From assembly GCF_040436345.1 (NCBI RefSeq), contig NC_133218.1, positions 25,470,710 through 25,534,709 of the forward strand: a DNA stretch of 64,000 bases. The letters are read 5' to 3'. Shown here in pieces: positions 22,826 to 34,930 of the stretch; the first letter of the stretch is position 1; every line of letters starts with the position of its first letter. Both the position numbers and the translations under genes were made by a program. The DNA is from Pagrus major. Its lineage: Eukaryota > Chordata > Actinopteri > Spariformes > Sparidae. Under the pieces are notes generated by a model. The model was not told where the DNA came from. It saw only the letters and a list, made by a program, of their open reading frames with translations, and ran no database searches.

Positions 22826-25491
22826 TCAGTTCTTATTTCTTTGCAGAGCCTCACACAGGTTGTGATTCGGATCTGGCTCCTGACTCATGATCTCAACACA
22901 CTCCCATTCTCCACTACAGCTGGACCGTTTCACCGCCTCGACCACCGTCTGTACGTACAAACCATCTTCAAACGTAGATGCTATGGCAACCGGTCCTCGC
23001 GCCCACGACCTGCGCTCCTCGTGAGCCTGAAAAGACTGTCTCAGTGCCTTTACCATGGAGCTCAGCCCCTGCAGGTGAGGCAGGGGCATGTCTTTCACCT
23101 CTGGCCCCACCCATCCACTGTCACCTAGCAACAGCTCCTCACCTGTGCTCCCATTGCGTTGCCCATACAGTTCTGTTCCCCTGGCAACCAGTCTCCCAGT
23201 GGATCCAACTACCATGACCTCGTGCACGAATGACCCTGGCATGTTGAAATTCAGGGTCACAGTGCAACACACACCACCGGAGCTCGACCCAGCTCCACCC
23301 ATCAACATCTGGAAGAAACAAAAATCATCGCTGGTGACGCGGCGGATGCCTCGGATCAAACCATTTTGTTGCACAAAGGTCCGCAATAAGCCGTGAACAC
23401 GTTGGGCCCGTGCACTGGTTAGGTAACTCAAAAGGTCAATAATGGCGGAGCCGACGGTGTGCAGACCGCCTCCGCCCATCAGCTCCTCACATGTCCAGCC
23501 GTACGACTGATCCAGGAGACTGGGGCCATAAACTCGGACATCACACACCTGCATCTCGCCAACATACCCCTCCACCAGCAGCTGGCGCATTGCAACAAAA
23601 GCTGGCAGGAAGCGCAGGGTATTACCCATAATGCTGAGCAGCTGGGGGTAGTATCTGGCGGCAGTCACCATCTTGAATGAATCCACAGCAGTTGCAGCTT
23701 TCTCACACACAACATTCTTACCTATACCTGCAGAGAGAAAGGCAGGGGTTATTTTTATGTAGATAAAACTGAATTAAATAGAGTAAACTCAATAATAATA
23801 AAAAATCTAAATTTCAAAGATACAATCTTGCAAATCTCTACCTCTCACATTAAACCCTGTTGTGAGTTTTGGCTATCTTGTATTGCAACAGCAATTAAAA
23901 GGATAACAGTTGATTTTTTTCTTTGAATTGTGCTTTTTTTTTTGATGGTGACGCTTGTGAGCATCATGTTCACAAGAAACTTGATGTTACCTTGAATTTT
24001 AAAAATAAATAAATAACACTAACATGGTAGAATGTGATACCATAGATAAGCAAATGTGGTTTGAAATTTCAATCAATTTTCAAAATCAATTTTCATACCA
24101 TGGTATACATTGAAACCGATATAATCGCTGCAACTCTCAGCAAGTTGCTACCTACATTTTAATCAATCAGGGCAGACAACATTTTTAGAAACAGTTCTCA
24201 GAATAACCCTAAACAATTCAACAGCATCCCAAACCAACTTGCAGCGTCCAAAATGACCATAACGTTGATTCAATGCCTACTAAAACAAGATTTATAATTG
24301 CTATATTAGACTGCATTTGTTTTAGCTAGTTGTACCTATAAAAATGCCAACTGAGTGTATATCAAATATGATTTGAAGACTCAGGGTGGACTTGGTGTCT
24401 CAGCGCTCAGACCCACTGTGGACTTGATTGCCTTAGATGGCATTACTGCCCAGCTGCTGGAGTTTGGTATGAATAAACAAAAAGTCAACATTCTCCTGCA
24501 GCCACATGTGATAACACAGAGGATGTGCATGGTTTTTATAGATGGAGATTGGTGGCCTTCAGTCCCCCTTGGAAGCAGTGCCAGGGATTAAGTCCTTTGG
24601 CGGGGACACACTCAGGAAGTTTCAACTAAAACAGGAAGCTGAGGTCAACACTCAGGAATTCCATCAGATACAGTAAGTTAACGTTATAGATCTGCTGATA
24701 CGACAGTGTGTGGATTATGTTTGCTTCAGGGCGTTAATAAGTGATGTGAGATGTGGGGATTTTGTAGGTTTTGTCTATAGTTTAGTTTTGGGCTTTTTTC
24801 CATCAAATTACTGTGTTCCTTGTGGTCATGGCTATGATTATCATTAATCACATCTCAAGCATAAATAAACCTTGTGAAATACGTTACAGGAGTAGAAGGA
24901 CTACTGTCATTACAGTCACAAAAAATTCAAATCTGTCCCAGAGCTGACCTGCCACGCCCAGCTAGCAAATTTGTATAACTCAGCTGTAAATACAGTGCAA
25001 GTGAAAACAGGATTGCAAGACCTGAACCTGCTGTTTAGGAGGAAAACTGATCTTATTTGAGTGTCATCTCTCACATGAACCCAAAAAATTCTGAAATGTA
25101 AAGAATTATATAAAAAAAAAAAAACCCAGTTTTTAAATGTTTTAAATATCCACCAATACTCTCTTTTTTCACAGCAAGGCTGTATGTTTTTAGCTTGTAA
25201 TGGAGTGACTGCATGTATTATATGTAGGCTCAACTTACCCAGTGCTTTGACAGCAATCTGCCTCGTCATTGAGGGTGGAATATAGATGCAAACAAGGTCA
25301 ACATCTTGGTGCAGCAGGACATCATCAGATCGGCTGGTGTGAAATGGGATGCCAAGCTCTTTTGCCAAGCAGCACGCTTCCTCTTCACTTCGCCCCCAGA
25401 GTGCATGAACCTCGAAGCCTTCAGCTTTCAACAACGGGACCAGCACTCGGGCTGTGCTCCCCGTGCCAAACACACCAACTCCTGGCAACAT
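22826..25491 (-). CDS. gfod2: glucose-fructose oxidoreductase domain-containing protein 2
   Basis: Member of the Gfo/Idh/MocA oxidoreductase family; the human protein is secreted and linked to extracellular-matrix organisation, and its substrate is unknown. Two coding exons, 25239-25491 and 22826-23727, joined in phase 1, give 384 aa (human 385). The N-terminal Rossmann segment reads [17 protein letters not shown], followed by [20 protein letters not shown]. The splice falls inside [16 protein letters not shown], which keeps the family's Glu-Lys motif. The C-terminal domain has [16 protein letters not shown]-like ([13 protein letters not shown]), [22 protein letters not shown] and DLYGQ-like TELYGQRN, and ends [11 protein letters not shown]. 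These match GFOD2 and not GFOD1, which has CDRTAT. A short Gly/Ser insertion (GAGSSSGG) sits before VCCTVTLNF. The first ATG after an in-frame stop was taken as start. An upstream acceptor gives a 5' UTR segment to about 25607. Confidence 0.96.
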
Positions 25492-25607
25492 GTCAGTGCC
25501 ACTCACTGGGACCTTACGTGTTAACCATGGCCAGCCTCACAAACATCCCAACAGCCTATGATTCACAAGTCTGTCAAGGGCTTTTCTGTGTGGAGAGCTT
25601 ACGGTAC
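25492..25607 (-). other. gfod2: gfod2 5' UTR part of coding exon 2
   Basis: On the minus strand a good acceptor (ttatttttacag) ends at 25608, so the exon with the ATG probably runs to 25607. An in-frame TGA lies in this stretch, so it is untranslated in the gfod2 frame. Confidence 0.5.
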
Positions 25608-26995
25608 CTGTAAAAATAAAAGAACAGACTAAAGAACATTTCTTAATGGATTTTAGGCCGTTTCCATATATTACTTCAACTTAAGATGGCAAATAATGAC
25701 CATGTACATAAGAGCACTCATCATATATCAGCAAAACTGTTAAATAAGTTCAGATGAACCCTTTACTGTGATGCAGGACGAAAGATCAGACATTAAACCA
25801 TGTTATCTATATCAAAATCTGATCTGTGAGCTCTAATGACTGCACCAACAGAGAGGACAAACAAGTCCAATGGAGGCCTAGACTGGTTTTTCTTATCATC
25901 GGTCTGTGACAGCTACTCGCATTGTGTCCTGCTACATAGTTAACATGCCATTCCTCAGATGTTCCACACCCAGCAAAAGTCAACGTCATCTCTACCTCTG
26001 AAACAAGTGCAATTTATGTTCATTGTGTGACTTATTAAAATACTTATTTAATGGCATTTATGTACAAGAACTTTCACACAGAACAGCTGGATTTATCTAA
26101 TAACATCAAAAGACATTCATCCTTGACTCAGTGCCACTTGCTCACCTGAGGCTCTACCAAACTCTCCACTCACCTTTTATGACCTCCTAATCAAACTTTT
26201 ATGGACTTGTAACTGTTGATTTCAGTCATCTATGTAATTGTAGCACCTGCACATAGTATTATTTACTTTTGAAAAGGAGGGTGGTTTGAGCAGCTCTTTA
26301 TTGGCTGGGCTCTGATGAGGATGTGCAAAAATAAAACATAAAAATGTCACATTATCATATAATTTATATATATATTTATGAGAGGATATGAGTAGAGCTG
26401 GCTGGAGCTGACACTGTGCCTCACTGACCTCCCAGTAGTCACGACTGTCCAGCAACTATGTGCCTGTGCACCTGCATTACCTGTGTAACCCTCGAAAGAT
26501 AATCTCTCTCTTTTTCACACTACATCACCTCGGTGCTCAAATATACACTGTGACCAAACATACATTAACCATGCGAAGAGCAGATGAAGCCCCACTCTCT
26601 CTGAAAAGTAGCCGTGCTGTGCTGTGTTGCTCCCGGCTGGTCAGATAACAAAGCCATGCATCTCAATATTATCGCTGTCGAGGTTAATATTAGTGAGGCA
26701 TTAGCCATACTTTTTAAGACACCACAAACTAGCGGAGGTGGCCACTACTTTGACTATTATAGGCGGGTGTGCTCCGGATAGCTAAGGTTCACACCACACA
26801 CTAAAGCTAGCTAGACTTGGTTATTGATAATGTAGCTAGCACGTTAGCTAGCCGGCCAGACAGTCGCAAAGCGAACTCAAAAAGCTCCCAATATACGTCG
26901 GTACTTTACAGAGTTAATATACAAAGTTAAATTGATCAAACGGTCTTTAACCTTGGTATAAAAAATAACCCATAATAAAATGTACCATTAACTAC
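25608..26995 (-). other. probable gfod2 first intron; no other feature seen
   Basis: Non-coding DNA between the two putative 5' UTR exons. It contains an AT microsatellite-like patch near 26360-26380 and a cluster of 'gctagc'-type tetramers at 26805-26855. No convincing gene. Confidence 0.35.
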
Positions 26996-27200
26996 CTGCT
27001 GAGTTTACGAGGACAACATCGACAGCGGTTGAAGGTGCTCCGCCGGGCGCTGCCCAGTTGCTAATGGTTACTTCAGTAGCAACGACAGGACTGTGGGGAG
27101 AGACGGAGATGCTAACTGAGGCTGGAGATGTGTCACCAGCGGCGGATAGACTATGGGGTACATCGATACCTTTAGCTAGCTAGACGAGCTAAAAAAAGGC
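26996..27200 (-). promoter_or_regulatory. gfod2: probable gfod2 non-coding exon 1 and promoter
   Basis: On the minus strand a donor reads cagcag|gtagtt with the exon starting at 26996. The DNA above it is comparatively CpG-rich (gctccgccgggcgctgcc). This fits an untranslated first exon spliced to 25607. It is based on signals only. Confidence 0.4.
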
Positions 27201-29700
27201 TTTTTCAGCACGCGTGTGAGCACCAAAACTCGCCTAGAATCGTTCCTGTGAAACATGTTATTTTGCAGACAAAAAGGTGGGTCATTAAAAAATAATTTTG
27301 ATAATTTGTGCCCCTGGGGCAAGTGCGTTCTTTAGTCGAGCATCGTGTTTTCCCATGATTCAGTGCGTTGCTTGTAACGTTGTAACTCCTCCAAATTACT
27401 CCGTGTAAACATTTTTTGTCCTCTGTCTAAGGCATTTGATTCATTAAAACACAATTTTAATGAGGTTTGGTTTTATTATGTGATTGTGTGACGCCTACAT
27501 TGTCACCAGTGTTGCTCAGGTGACTTTTTTGTCATGAGATGGAGCAAATGAAAGTTTCTGTATTGTTTTGTGGGTCTCAGTTAATTGAGTTTGAAAAGTG
27601 CGTCTTGTCTGAGGAACTGTAAGACAGATTGAAGCTCTCTCTGAGGCCAGTCACAACCTTGATTGCGAAGTTAATACAGTATAATTTTCCATATTGTACC
27701 TTTTACCAGGCCATGCCGGGAGACGATGAATTCTCCAAAGAGATTAAAAATTCACTGAATCCCAGTGTAAGAGATCAGGACTCCAATAAGGACCGTCAGC
27801 ACCATGAGAAATGGTACCGCAGTGCATGAAACTCTGTGCCAAACCACTCCGCTCGCAGCACAGACTTGTTTCAACAAACCCTAAGAATGCTCCCACATTT
27901 CTTTTTAGTGTTACATTCAAAGACGAGCCAAAAGTATGACAGTGTCGGTCCTTTTTCGGCCTACAGTCCAAACTTCTTCTGAACTTTCTCTCCATTACTG
28001 TCATCTGATGACAGAGGAAAATGTAGGGCAACACCACTGCTATTTATGAACAGAGATGTCAACCTGCAGGAAAAACATGCCGATATGGAGAAATATATGT
28101 CTTTGAATAGTTCTTTGACTTTTTCCATTTTTCTTTTTTTTTTCTACACTGAACATTTTACTGAACTCTTCTGTATTTATATTATGGCTCATCTGTGATC
28201 ATGTTAACTGATTCTTTGGAGGAATCTACACTGAGCGCCCTGCAAGATGAGTATATGTACGAGATGAGGGTGGACAGAAAAATGAAGCGACAGTAGCAAA
28301 CTACTCTCAGATAAAATAGTAATTAAGATTTTCATTAGACAACTACATTTTCCAGAAACTGAGACTGTATTTCCAGTGCCTAAATTGTTGTCACAAAAAC
28401 TGGAAAATGATTGATACCAACAGACCTTTGTGCAGTTTGCAGTACAGGACACTCTGAGACCAGGGGATTGAGTAACAGTTCTAGTGTGACTAAAACAAAA
28501 AATCAAATTCCTCTTGTTTCAGATTATGTTAACACTGATTAACTCTGTTCAGTTAAGGCACCATGAAAACATTTTTTCCCCACAAAGGATATTGGAGCCA
28601 TACCCGAGTTTACAGTGCTCAGGTCCATGAAGCATCTTTTATGTTTTGCATCTTTAGTGGTTCAGTTTTTTAATTATTATTATTATTTTTTTTACTTAAG
28701 ATGATTGTTTAGGATTTATTATTTGATCATGTATGGTTTTGAAGCTCAATTGAATTCCTTGTACTCTGTTTTCTTAGATGTGAACAAATTTCAGTTAAGG
28801 AAATGTCAGTATGTCAGATATACACTTCAAGCTACAGATGTGTTGACATGCAGATAACTGTTTGACATGAGGATCTGTAGATTAATGCCAGATGTGTCTG
28901 ACAGGTGGAGTAGTTGTAGGAAAGACGACAGATGTGCAGTGTAGAAATCTTCAACCACACACCTATGAAATCCGACAAACAAACCAGCACATCCTTCATG
29001 GGGAGATTTGAGGCTGATGCTCCCCTGTGGGTGCCAGCACACACTCAGTCACACAGGAGGGATCTATAAGGCCATCAGGTGGTGGATAAAGGTTACTACC
29101 ACATGCAGCTATGCAGGCTTGGCTGTACAATGAGCTGTAGCTAGTGCGTATTGTTTAAGAATTGACCAAAACACCATCAAACCATTGATTGCATTTGCAT
29201 TTTGGTGGGTGAATATTGAACACTTCTGGTTGGGTTTAGATGTGTTCAGCTTGAGGATGAGGATATTAATCAGCTTTATTTGGAAATTCTTAATAGAAAG
29301 CCCTAAAACACCTATGGTCCACCTTCAGAATTGTTACCTAATTTCACCTTTTCCCAGGATGTATTAGTTCATAGAGTTTGTTTACATAAGAGCTATTCCC
29401 AGGATTTCTAGAGTTTTATCCGCCAGTATAGTTGAAAACACCTGTGTGGGTGGGCAGAGCCTTAAATAAACCAGTGTTATTATACATGGAAAATAATCTG
29501 CATTAATGCAAAGAGATAATTATAGATAGATGGTAATTTCAAAACTTTTAAAATATATTTATTAATGTATTGTTCTTCTAACTGCTGACATTGTGTCTGT
29601 GCGCCTGTATTGCAAGTAAACACAAATATTTGTATGGAAACAATCCAGTAGTCTGCATCTGTCGGCTGAGCTCTGCCCTGCATTACCACAGACTGACCAG
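27201..29700. other. intergenic, gfod2 to thap11
   Basis: Mostly AT-rich without supported genes. A short ORF on the plus strand at 27715-27829 (38 codons, begins MPGDDEFSKEIK) sits just after an acceptor-like ttttaccag, but I do not recognise it. The ORFs at 27744-28037 and 28827-29044 (minus) resemble no family I know. Human genes between GFOD2 and THAP11 (RANBP10, TSNAXIP1, CENPT) are not seen here. Confidence 0.4.
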
Positions 29701-29747
29701 CAGGGGCGCTCGTTTACTAACGGACTTGGACAGGAAGCGCAAAGGAT

Positions 29748-29763
29748 TGTGGGACTTTTAGTT
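29748..29763 (-). promoter_or_regulatory. thap11: THAP11/ZNF143-type motif, distal copy
   Basis: The 16 bases TGTGGGACTTTTAGTT read on the minus strand as AACTAAAAGTCCCACA, a near match to the ACTACAnnTCCCA core of the SBS2 element bound by the THAP11-ZNF143-HCF1 module. It is about 330 bp above the thap11 ATG. Confidence 0.45.
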
Positions 29764-29964
29764 CTCAGTGGATGACGGTTGGCTTGATAACACTGCGAAG
29801 AACAAATGAAGACATTTACCGCCGAAAATAAAATATCAGCCTCGAGTTCAGCACAATTTCAAGCTCTGTGTGCTTCGAGTCCGGATATTTTCGGGTGGAT
29901 TCAGTCGTCGTATGAGGAATAGCGGCTCACTTTTGGTGAAAAATAAACAGGAAGTTGTTAGCGT

Positions 29965-29980
29965 TGTGGGACGTGTAGTT
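29965..29980 (-). promoter_or_regulatory. thap11: THAP11/ZNF143-type motif, proximal copy
   Basis: TGTGGGACGTGTAGTT, minus strand AACTACACGTCCCACA, fits the ACTACAnnTCCCA consensus fully. It has the same orientation as the distal copy, 217 bp away, and lies about 112 bp above the thap11 ATG, where a promoter or 5' UTR is expected. Confidence 0.55.
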
Positions 29981-30091
29981 CCGCTTGCAGGCCACTGAGC
30001 TTTTTAACAACGCATAGAAAAAAGAAACAACAATAAAATAACCTAAACTTCACCCGAAGACCGTGCTCGTAGCCTCGGCGTTGAAGCAAAC

Positions 30092-30925
30092 ATGCCCGGG
30101 TTCACCTGCTGTGTCCCTGGCTGCTACAACAACTCGCACCGGGACCGGGACCTGCGCTTCTACACATTTCCCAAAGACACCACGCTGAGGGAGCTGTGGC
30201 TGAGGAACATCTCCCGGGCCGGGGTCAGCGGCTGCTTCAGCACCTTCCAGCCCACCACAGGACACCGAGTCTGCAGCGTGCATTTCGCGGGAGGGAGGAA
30301 GACCTACACCATCAGAGTACCGTCCCTCTTCCCCCTGCGAGGGGTGAATGAGCGCAGGAGTCGGCGGGGCAGAGGCAGGAAGGTGTCCGCGGCGGTTCCT
30401 GCAACAGCTGCTGCAGCCACCTCCGGGATCGTCCTAGCCAGCGTACTGGGCAGCACGGCGGAGGGAGCCGAGGGCACTGCTGGAGGCGAGGCGAGCGACG
30501 ACACCATCACCGTGGTTCAGATAGGCCAGAACGGGGAGTACCTGGGCACGGCGCGGCTGCCCGCCCAGTCAGAGGGGACTTGTTACACCGCGCCGATCAG
30601 CAACCCCGAAGAGCTGATCGGCGACGACTCATCGGTCGAAACCGGGTCCACGGTACACCAGCCGGCCCTGCAGTACGTCAGTGTGACCAGCAGCCCGCTG
30701 GACCACTCGTACTCTCTGACCACCGGCACCACGTCCGCCGAGCTGCTGCGGAAACTGAACGAGCAGCGGGACATCATCGCACTGATGGAGGTGAAGATGA
30801 AGGAGATGAAGGCGACCATCCGCCAGCTCCGGGTGGCCGAGGCCAAGCTGCAGGAGGAGGTGCGGGAGCGGGATCGGCTGCTGTACGGGAACTCTGTGGC
30901 TTTCAGCGTCCGGAAGAAAATCTGA
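30092..30925 (+). CDS. thap11: THAP domain-containing protein 11
   Basis: Sequence-specific transcription factor (Ronin) that recruits HCF-1 with ZNF143 and controls growth, mitochondrial and cobalamin genes. It is intronless, 277 aa, as in mammals. The N-terminal THAP domain (residues 1-85) shows C6, C11, C61 and H64 as the C2CH zinc ligands, and the AVPF-like end reads RVPSLFPLRG; Phe80, altered to Leu in a human cobalamin disorder, is present. A low-complexity Ala/Gly middle follows. The HCF-1-binding motif DHSY is near residue 210, next to a C-terminal coiled coil (LLRKLNEQRDIIALMEVKMK) and RKKI at the end. The polyglutamine tract of human THAP11 is absent, which explains the shorter protein. 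The gene is GC-rich compared with its flanks; antisense and out-of-frame ORFs in it are shadows. Start context caaacATGcc; no earlier in-frame ATG is needed. Confidence 0.98.
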   Translation: MPGFTCCVPGCYNNSHRDRDLRFYTFPKDTTLRELWLRNISRAGVSGCFSTFQPTTGHRVCSVHFAGGRKTYTIRVPSLFPLRGVNERRSRRGRGRKVSAAVPATAAAATSGIVLASVLGSTAEGAEGTAGGEASDDTITVVQIGQNGEYLGTARLPAQSEGTCYTAPISNPEELIGDDSSVETGSTVHQPALQYVSVTSSPLDHSYSLTTGTTSAELLRKLNEQRDIIALMEVKMKEMKATIRQLRVAEAKLQEEVRERDRLLYGNSVAFSVRKKI

Positions 30926-33900
30926 TGGGTGAACATCACTGGAGATGACCCGTGTCAGAGACTCAGACTAACGGAGGTGCTTGAAGACAGCTGATCCAGC
31001 CCTATTTTGTATGAAGCTGTGAGCGATGACAATTTATTTTCAACAAGTAGAACTGATTTTTCGTAGGCCTGATGTAAGAAAAGTTGGCTGGCTAGTTTAT
31101 GTAGCTTATATTAATAATCTCATTGGTAATGACAGTACTTAGAAACCCACCATTGGCCTGCAGTCCAACCAAGGTCAATAACACACATTTTATCCATTCA
31201 GCCATGGCTCATAGTTTGCACAGACTTACCAAGTAGAGGGGCTCACACATTGATAAAGACTGATGGGAGGACAGGTGAGGAAGATGCTCATAACTGCCTA
31301 GTTACATAGAGTTTTTCTATTAAAGATTTCTCTTAGTGTTTTTATTTCGTTGCCTATGAATTTAAATTAGATGGTTGTCCAGAAAAATCTCACGATAGAT
31401 TTGCAGAGCTAAGATGAAATATTCATAGGATTTTTTGTGAACAAAACACTATTCTTGGCACTCTTAAAGTGTTGGTAGATCGATGGAGTAAAACTACCAC
31501 GACTTAATCTGAGTCGCCGTTCAAGGAACCTTCAGTTGTTTTCCTTTATTTTTTTTCACTGAGGACATTTGTGCAAAGAAAATGGACTTAAAGGAACTCA
31601 TCAAAACTTGAAGGGGCGCTCAAAAGTTGTAATCTTATTAAAGAATGTTTCTTGAAGACATGCATTAAGCTACATTTGTTCAACCTTTTATAAGGAAATC
31701 TTAAGAGAAATACGAGGAAAACATTTTGTCACGATACGATATGTAACTTGAACATGTCAGATACTTGTTTCAGTGTGATTTTGTTTCTTCACGCAGACGT
31801 TTAGTGGCTGCGTCTTTCTGTCCTGTTCATGAGTGTTTTGTGCTGCAGGATGTTACACACATTTCTCATTCTTGAACTTGATGCGACAGCTCTGCTCTGC
31901 TCTCATTTCAAAGTAAATTTCATTTTGAAATAATGCTGCTTCACTCTGAATAATTTATCAAGTCATGATATGTGTCCTGTTTTTGTCCAGTGTCACAAAG
32001 TAGAGATAGTCTGTTGGGTGTTTTGAAAAAAAAAAGTTTTTCAGCTTCAAGTACCTCAACCACCATCCGTCATCTGTCAGGAGCACTTGTTTGGACGAGA
32101 AGAGATTAAAACCAGTAGCTGAAGCTCTGTTGTCAAGTAGGACAATTTTTTTTTTTTAAGTTGTGGAAAAGGTATAAAACTTGTATCATATTAAATCCTC
32201 AATTGTAAGATTTGTGATGAGAGTGAAACATGAACTCAAACATGTAATCTGAACACTGCTGCCCTGTTTTATACACCTGTTGCACGAGCTGGTGCCTAAA
32301 GCCTCACTCAACAGTTACTGTGTCAGTGTTAGCGTCCTGAACAAACTGTTGCCTTATTAAGATGAATATTGTGAAGCGTGTGAAGCATCATTTTAACTCT
32401 CTTCTGAATCATTCTTGGAAATATTCTCACAGAGCTCATGAGGCACTAATGTTCCTGTTCAGATTTCAGTGGTTTTCTTTTTGAGTGATTGATTCATGCT
32501 GTTATTACTATGTGTGGTTTATTAATGAATAGTTTTAGTCTAGGCCTTAAATTGTCTAAAACTAATGAAAAGTGGCCATTAAAAGATGAAATAGTGTCTT
32601 TAATACTTATTTTTGTCATCAGTAAATGACAGCAAATCTGAGAAACCATTTCCAGCAAGTGATTTGCTATTTTTACTTCATTAATCACGTTAATTAAATA
32701 ATTAATTCTTTCTCTGCGCCTTGACTAATCATCTCAGCACCATAGTTTCAGCGATCGTACATATACAGTGTATGATAAATTATTGATTTATGGACTTTTT
32801 AGACTTTTTCACAGGTTGATCTCGGTATCAAAATGTTTTTGACAGCGCTGATGTTGCAGCCTTATCTCCTCCCTCTAGATGGCGGTGGAATAAAAGATTG
32901 AAGAGCGGAGGTTTACCTCCTGTCTATACGGCCTAATTTGCTTTATCTATCCGACTGTTTGTTGACAGCTTGGATGGTCATTTGCTTGATTGTCTCTCCT
33001 ATCAAAGCACCTAAATGTCAAACATCTTCCAATGAAGGTAAAGCTGTAATGCAATCACGCCAGCCAGCATTTTAAAGTGTAATTTTGAACACCTACCGTG
33101 ATAATGTTGTTACATGAAACAGAGAAAGAGGGAGAGACGGATGAATGGATAGACAGAGAGCATTGGAGAGAGCGAGGATCCAGATCCTAATCTCATCTGG
33201 ATTTATTTTTTTTTACTCCCAACAGTGTTGCATAATGCTTTAATCCAGAGCTGTCGATCAAACTTACACAACTCTGTCTGCTTTTTTCTATGGCTGCTGC
33301 CATTTACAACAGCTGTCTTTACATTTAGGCCAGACGATAGCATCCACTGTCAGATTGTTTCATTCTATGAGTGTAATTATTATGTAATGTGTGGATGACG
33401 TGAAACAATGTGAGTAAGACGTGACTCTAAGAAACCAGTGTTTGACGTCAGAGTATACAGCAAAACCGTACTATCTCTGCCTGGAAAAAAAAGTTTGCCA
33501 GCGTATAAAATCTCATTATTATTCATGGTATTTGCTGAAAGAAAAGGTTCAAATGACACTTGAGTTTTTAATTGCAAGTTATGTTTGGAAAGTATCTCTA
33601 AGAATATGTAACATACTTCACATGCCATAAGCTTTTAGTGAGTGTTTGTACGATCTTTTTAAAATATACAATGCATGACACGAGGTGATTCATTTTCTGC
33701 TGTGGTATTTGTCTGCTGCAGATGCCGGGTATTTTTAGCTTTTTTTTTGTTTGTTTTAGTTGTGCAAATGTTTTACTCTTGCCACATTAACAACATTTGT
33801 GTTTTCTACATGGAAGTCAAATTGTTCTAATCAATTTTGAACACAGTCCAGTTTAAAGGGTTGTCACATCTGTCCTGATTAATATGTTATCCACTCAAAT

Positions 33901-34595
33901 AAATGAAAGTCACAGCTCACTTTAGGGCTGAGAATTTCGATATTTGCCAATTTAAATAAAAAAAATTGCCAGTTGCAGTATTAGTATTTTCTTTAGGCAG
34001 AGTTATTGAAAAGCTGCTTGTGTTTTGGCAAACTTTAGCAGTCTAACAACTTTGCCTTATTTTGTTAAATTAACTTTCATATAAAAAAAACACGTTTATA
34101 CTATTCAAAGTAACATATCGAAAGTAAAAAGGAATGGGTTATCGTCACTAAATAATTTCAAACAATGGTCAGCCTGAGGGAGCATAGATTGTACTAACAG
34201 AAAATATCTGCATTTTGTATTTTGACAATTCAATAAAGAGCAGGAGGGTAAGAAGTGTGAACACATGCCTCTATGTGAACTGTAGCACATTGAACATAGA
34301 GCCTTAGTTGAAAATGGTAATATTAAGCATTATTTTGGTGCAAATGTGACTGTAGCAAACAAAGCATGTGTCTGGAGGAGCAAGAGATGATTATGCTGCA
34401 AGAGGTTTTCAAGGGTGTTTTGATATTTTTTTGCCATTAAAGTAAGTTACTGTTTGAAGAAATTGTGTATATAAGCTGAAGAAGATGTTTTCATACTCCA
34501 CAGATGGCTTTTTCGATACGGTATGCAGATACATTTGACTGACTGTGATATACAGTGTGTGTTCATGAACTTGATTTAGAGTGATACATCCAAGA
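30926..34595 (+). other. thap11 3' UTR and intergenic DNA
   Basis: No gene seen. The proximal part presumably holds the thap11 3' UTR, but no poly(A) signal stands out. 33120-33180 has a purine-rich 'gagaga' stretch. The rest is AT-rich without structure I can name. Confidence 0.35.
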
Positions 34596-34930
34596 TCAAG
34601 CTGCAACAATTGGTTTATTACCAACTACTCTTGATAATCGATTATTGAGTTTTAGTAATTTCTTAAGAAACAAAAGTCAAAAATAGCTGTTTCCAGCTTC
34701 TTAAATGTGAACATTTTCTGGTTTCTTTACTTGTCTATGACAGTAATCTGAATATATTTTGGTTTTGGACAAAACAAGACATTTGAAGAAATCATATTGG
34801 ACCTCGAGAAACACTGATCAACATTTTTCTCTGTTGTCTGACAGCGTATAGATCAAACAACTAATCGGTTGACTGAGAAAATAATAGACAGATTAATCAA
34901 AAATGAAAAAAATCGTTGGATGCATCCCTC
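34596..34930. repeat. teleost non-autonomous repeat, near full length
   Basis: Runs from 'gctgcaacaattggttta' to 'aaatcgttggatgcatccct', with 'ataatcgattattgagtttt', 'ttccagcttcttaaatgtga' and 'gacaaaacaagacatttgaa' in between. It is the same family as 1-235, here with both ends; the ends are roughly complementary (gctgcaac and gttggatgcat). It has no coding capacity. Confidence 0.6.

Noticed and set aside
22841-23396. Plus-strand ORFs opposite gfod2
   Set aside because: Antisense shadows of the long gfod2 exon, which has full family similarity on the minus strand.
30304-30948. Overlapping ORFs of 68-122 codons on both strands at thap11
   Set aside because: Shadows caused by the high GC content of the thap11 coding exon; the THAP frame explains the region.
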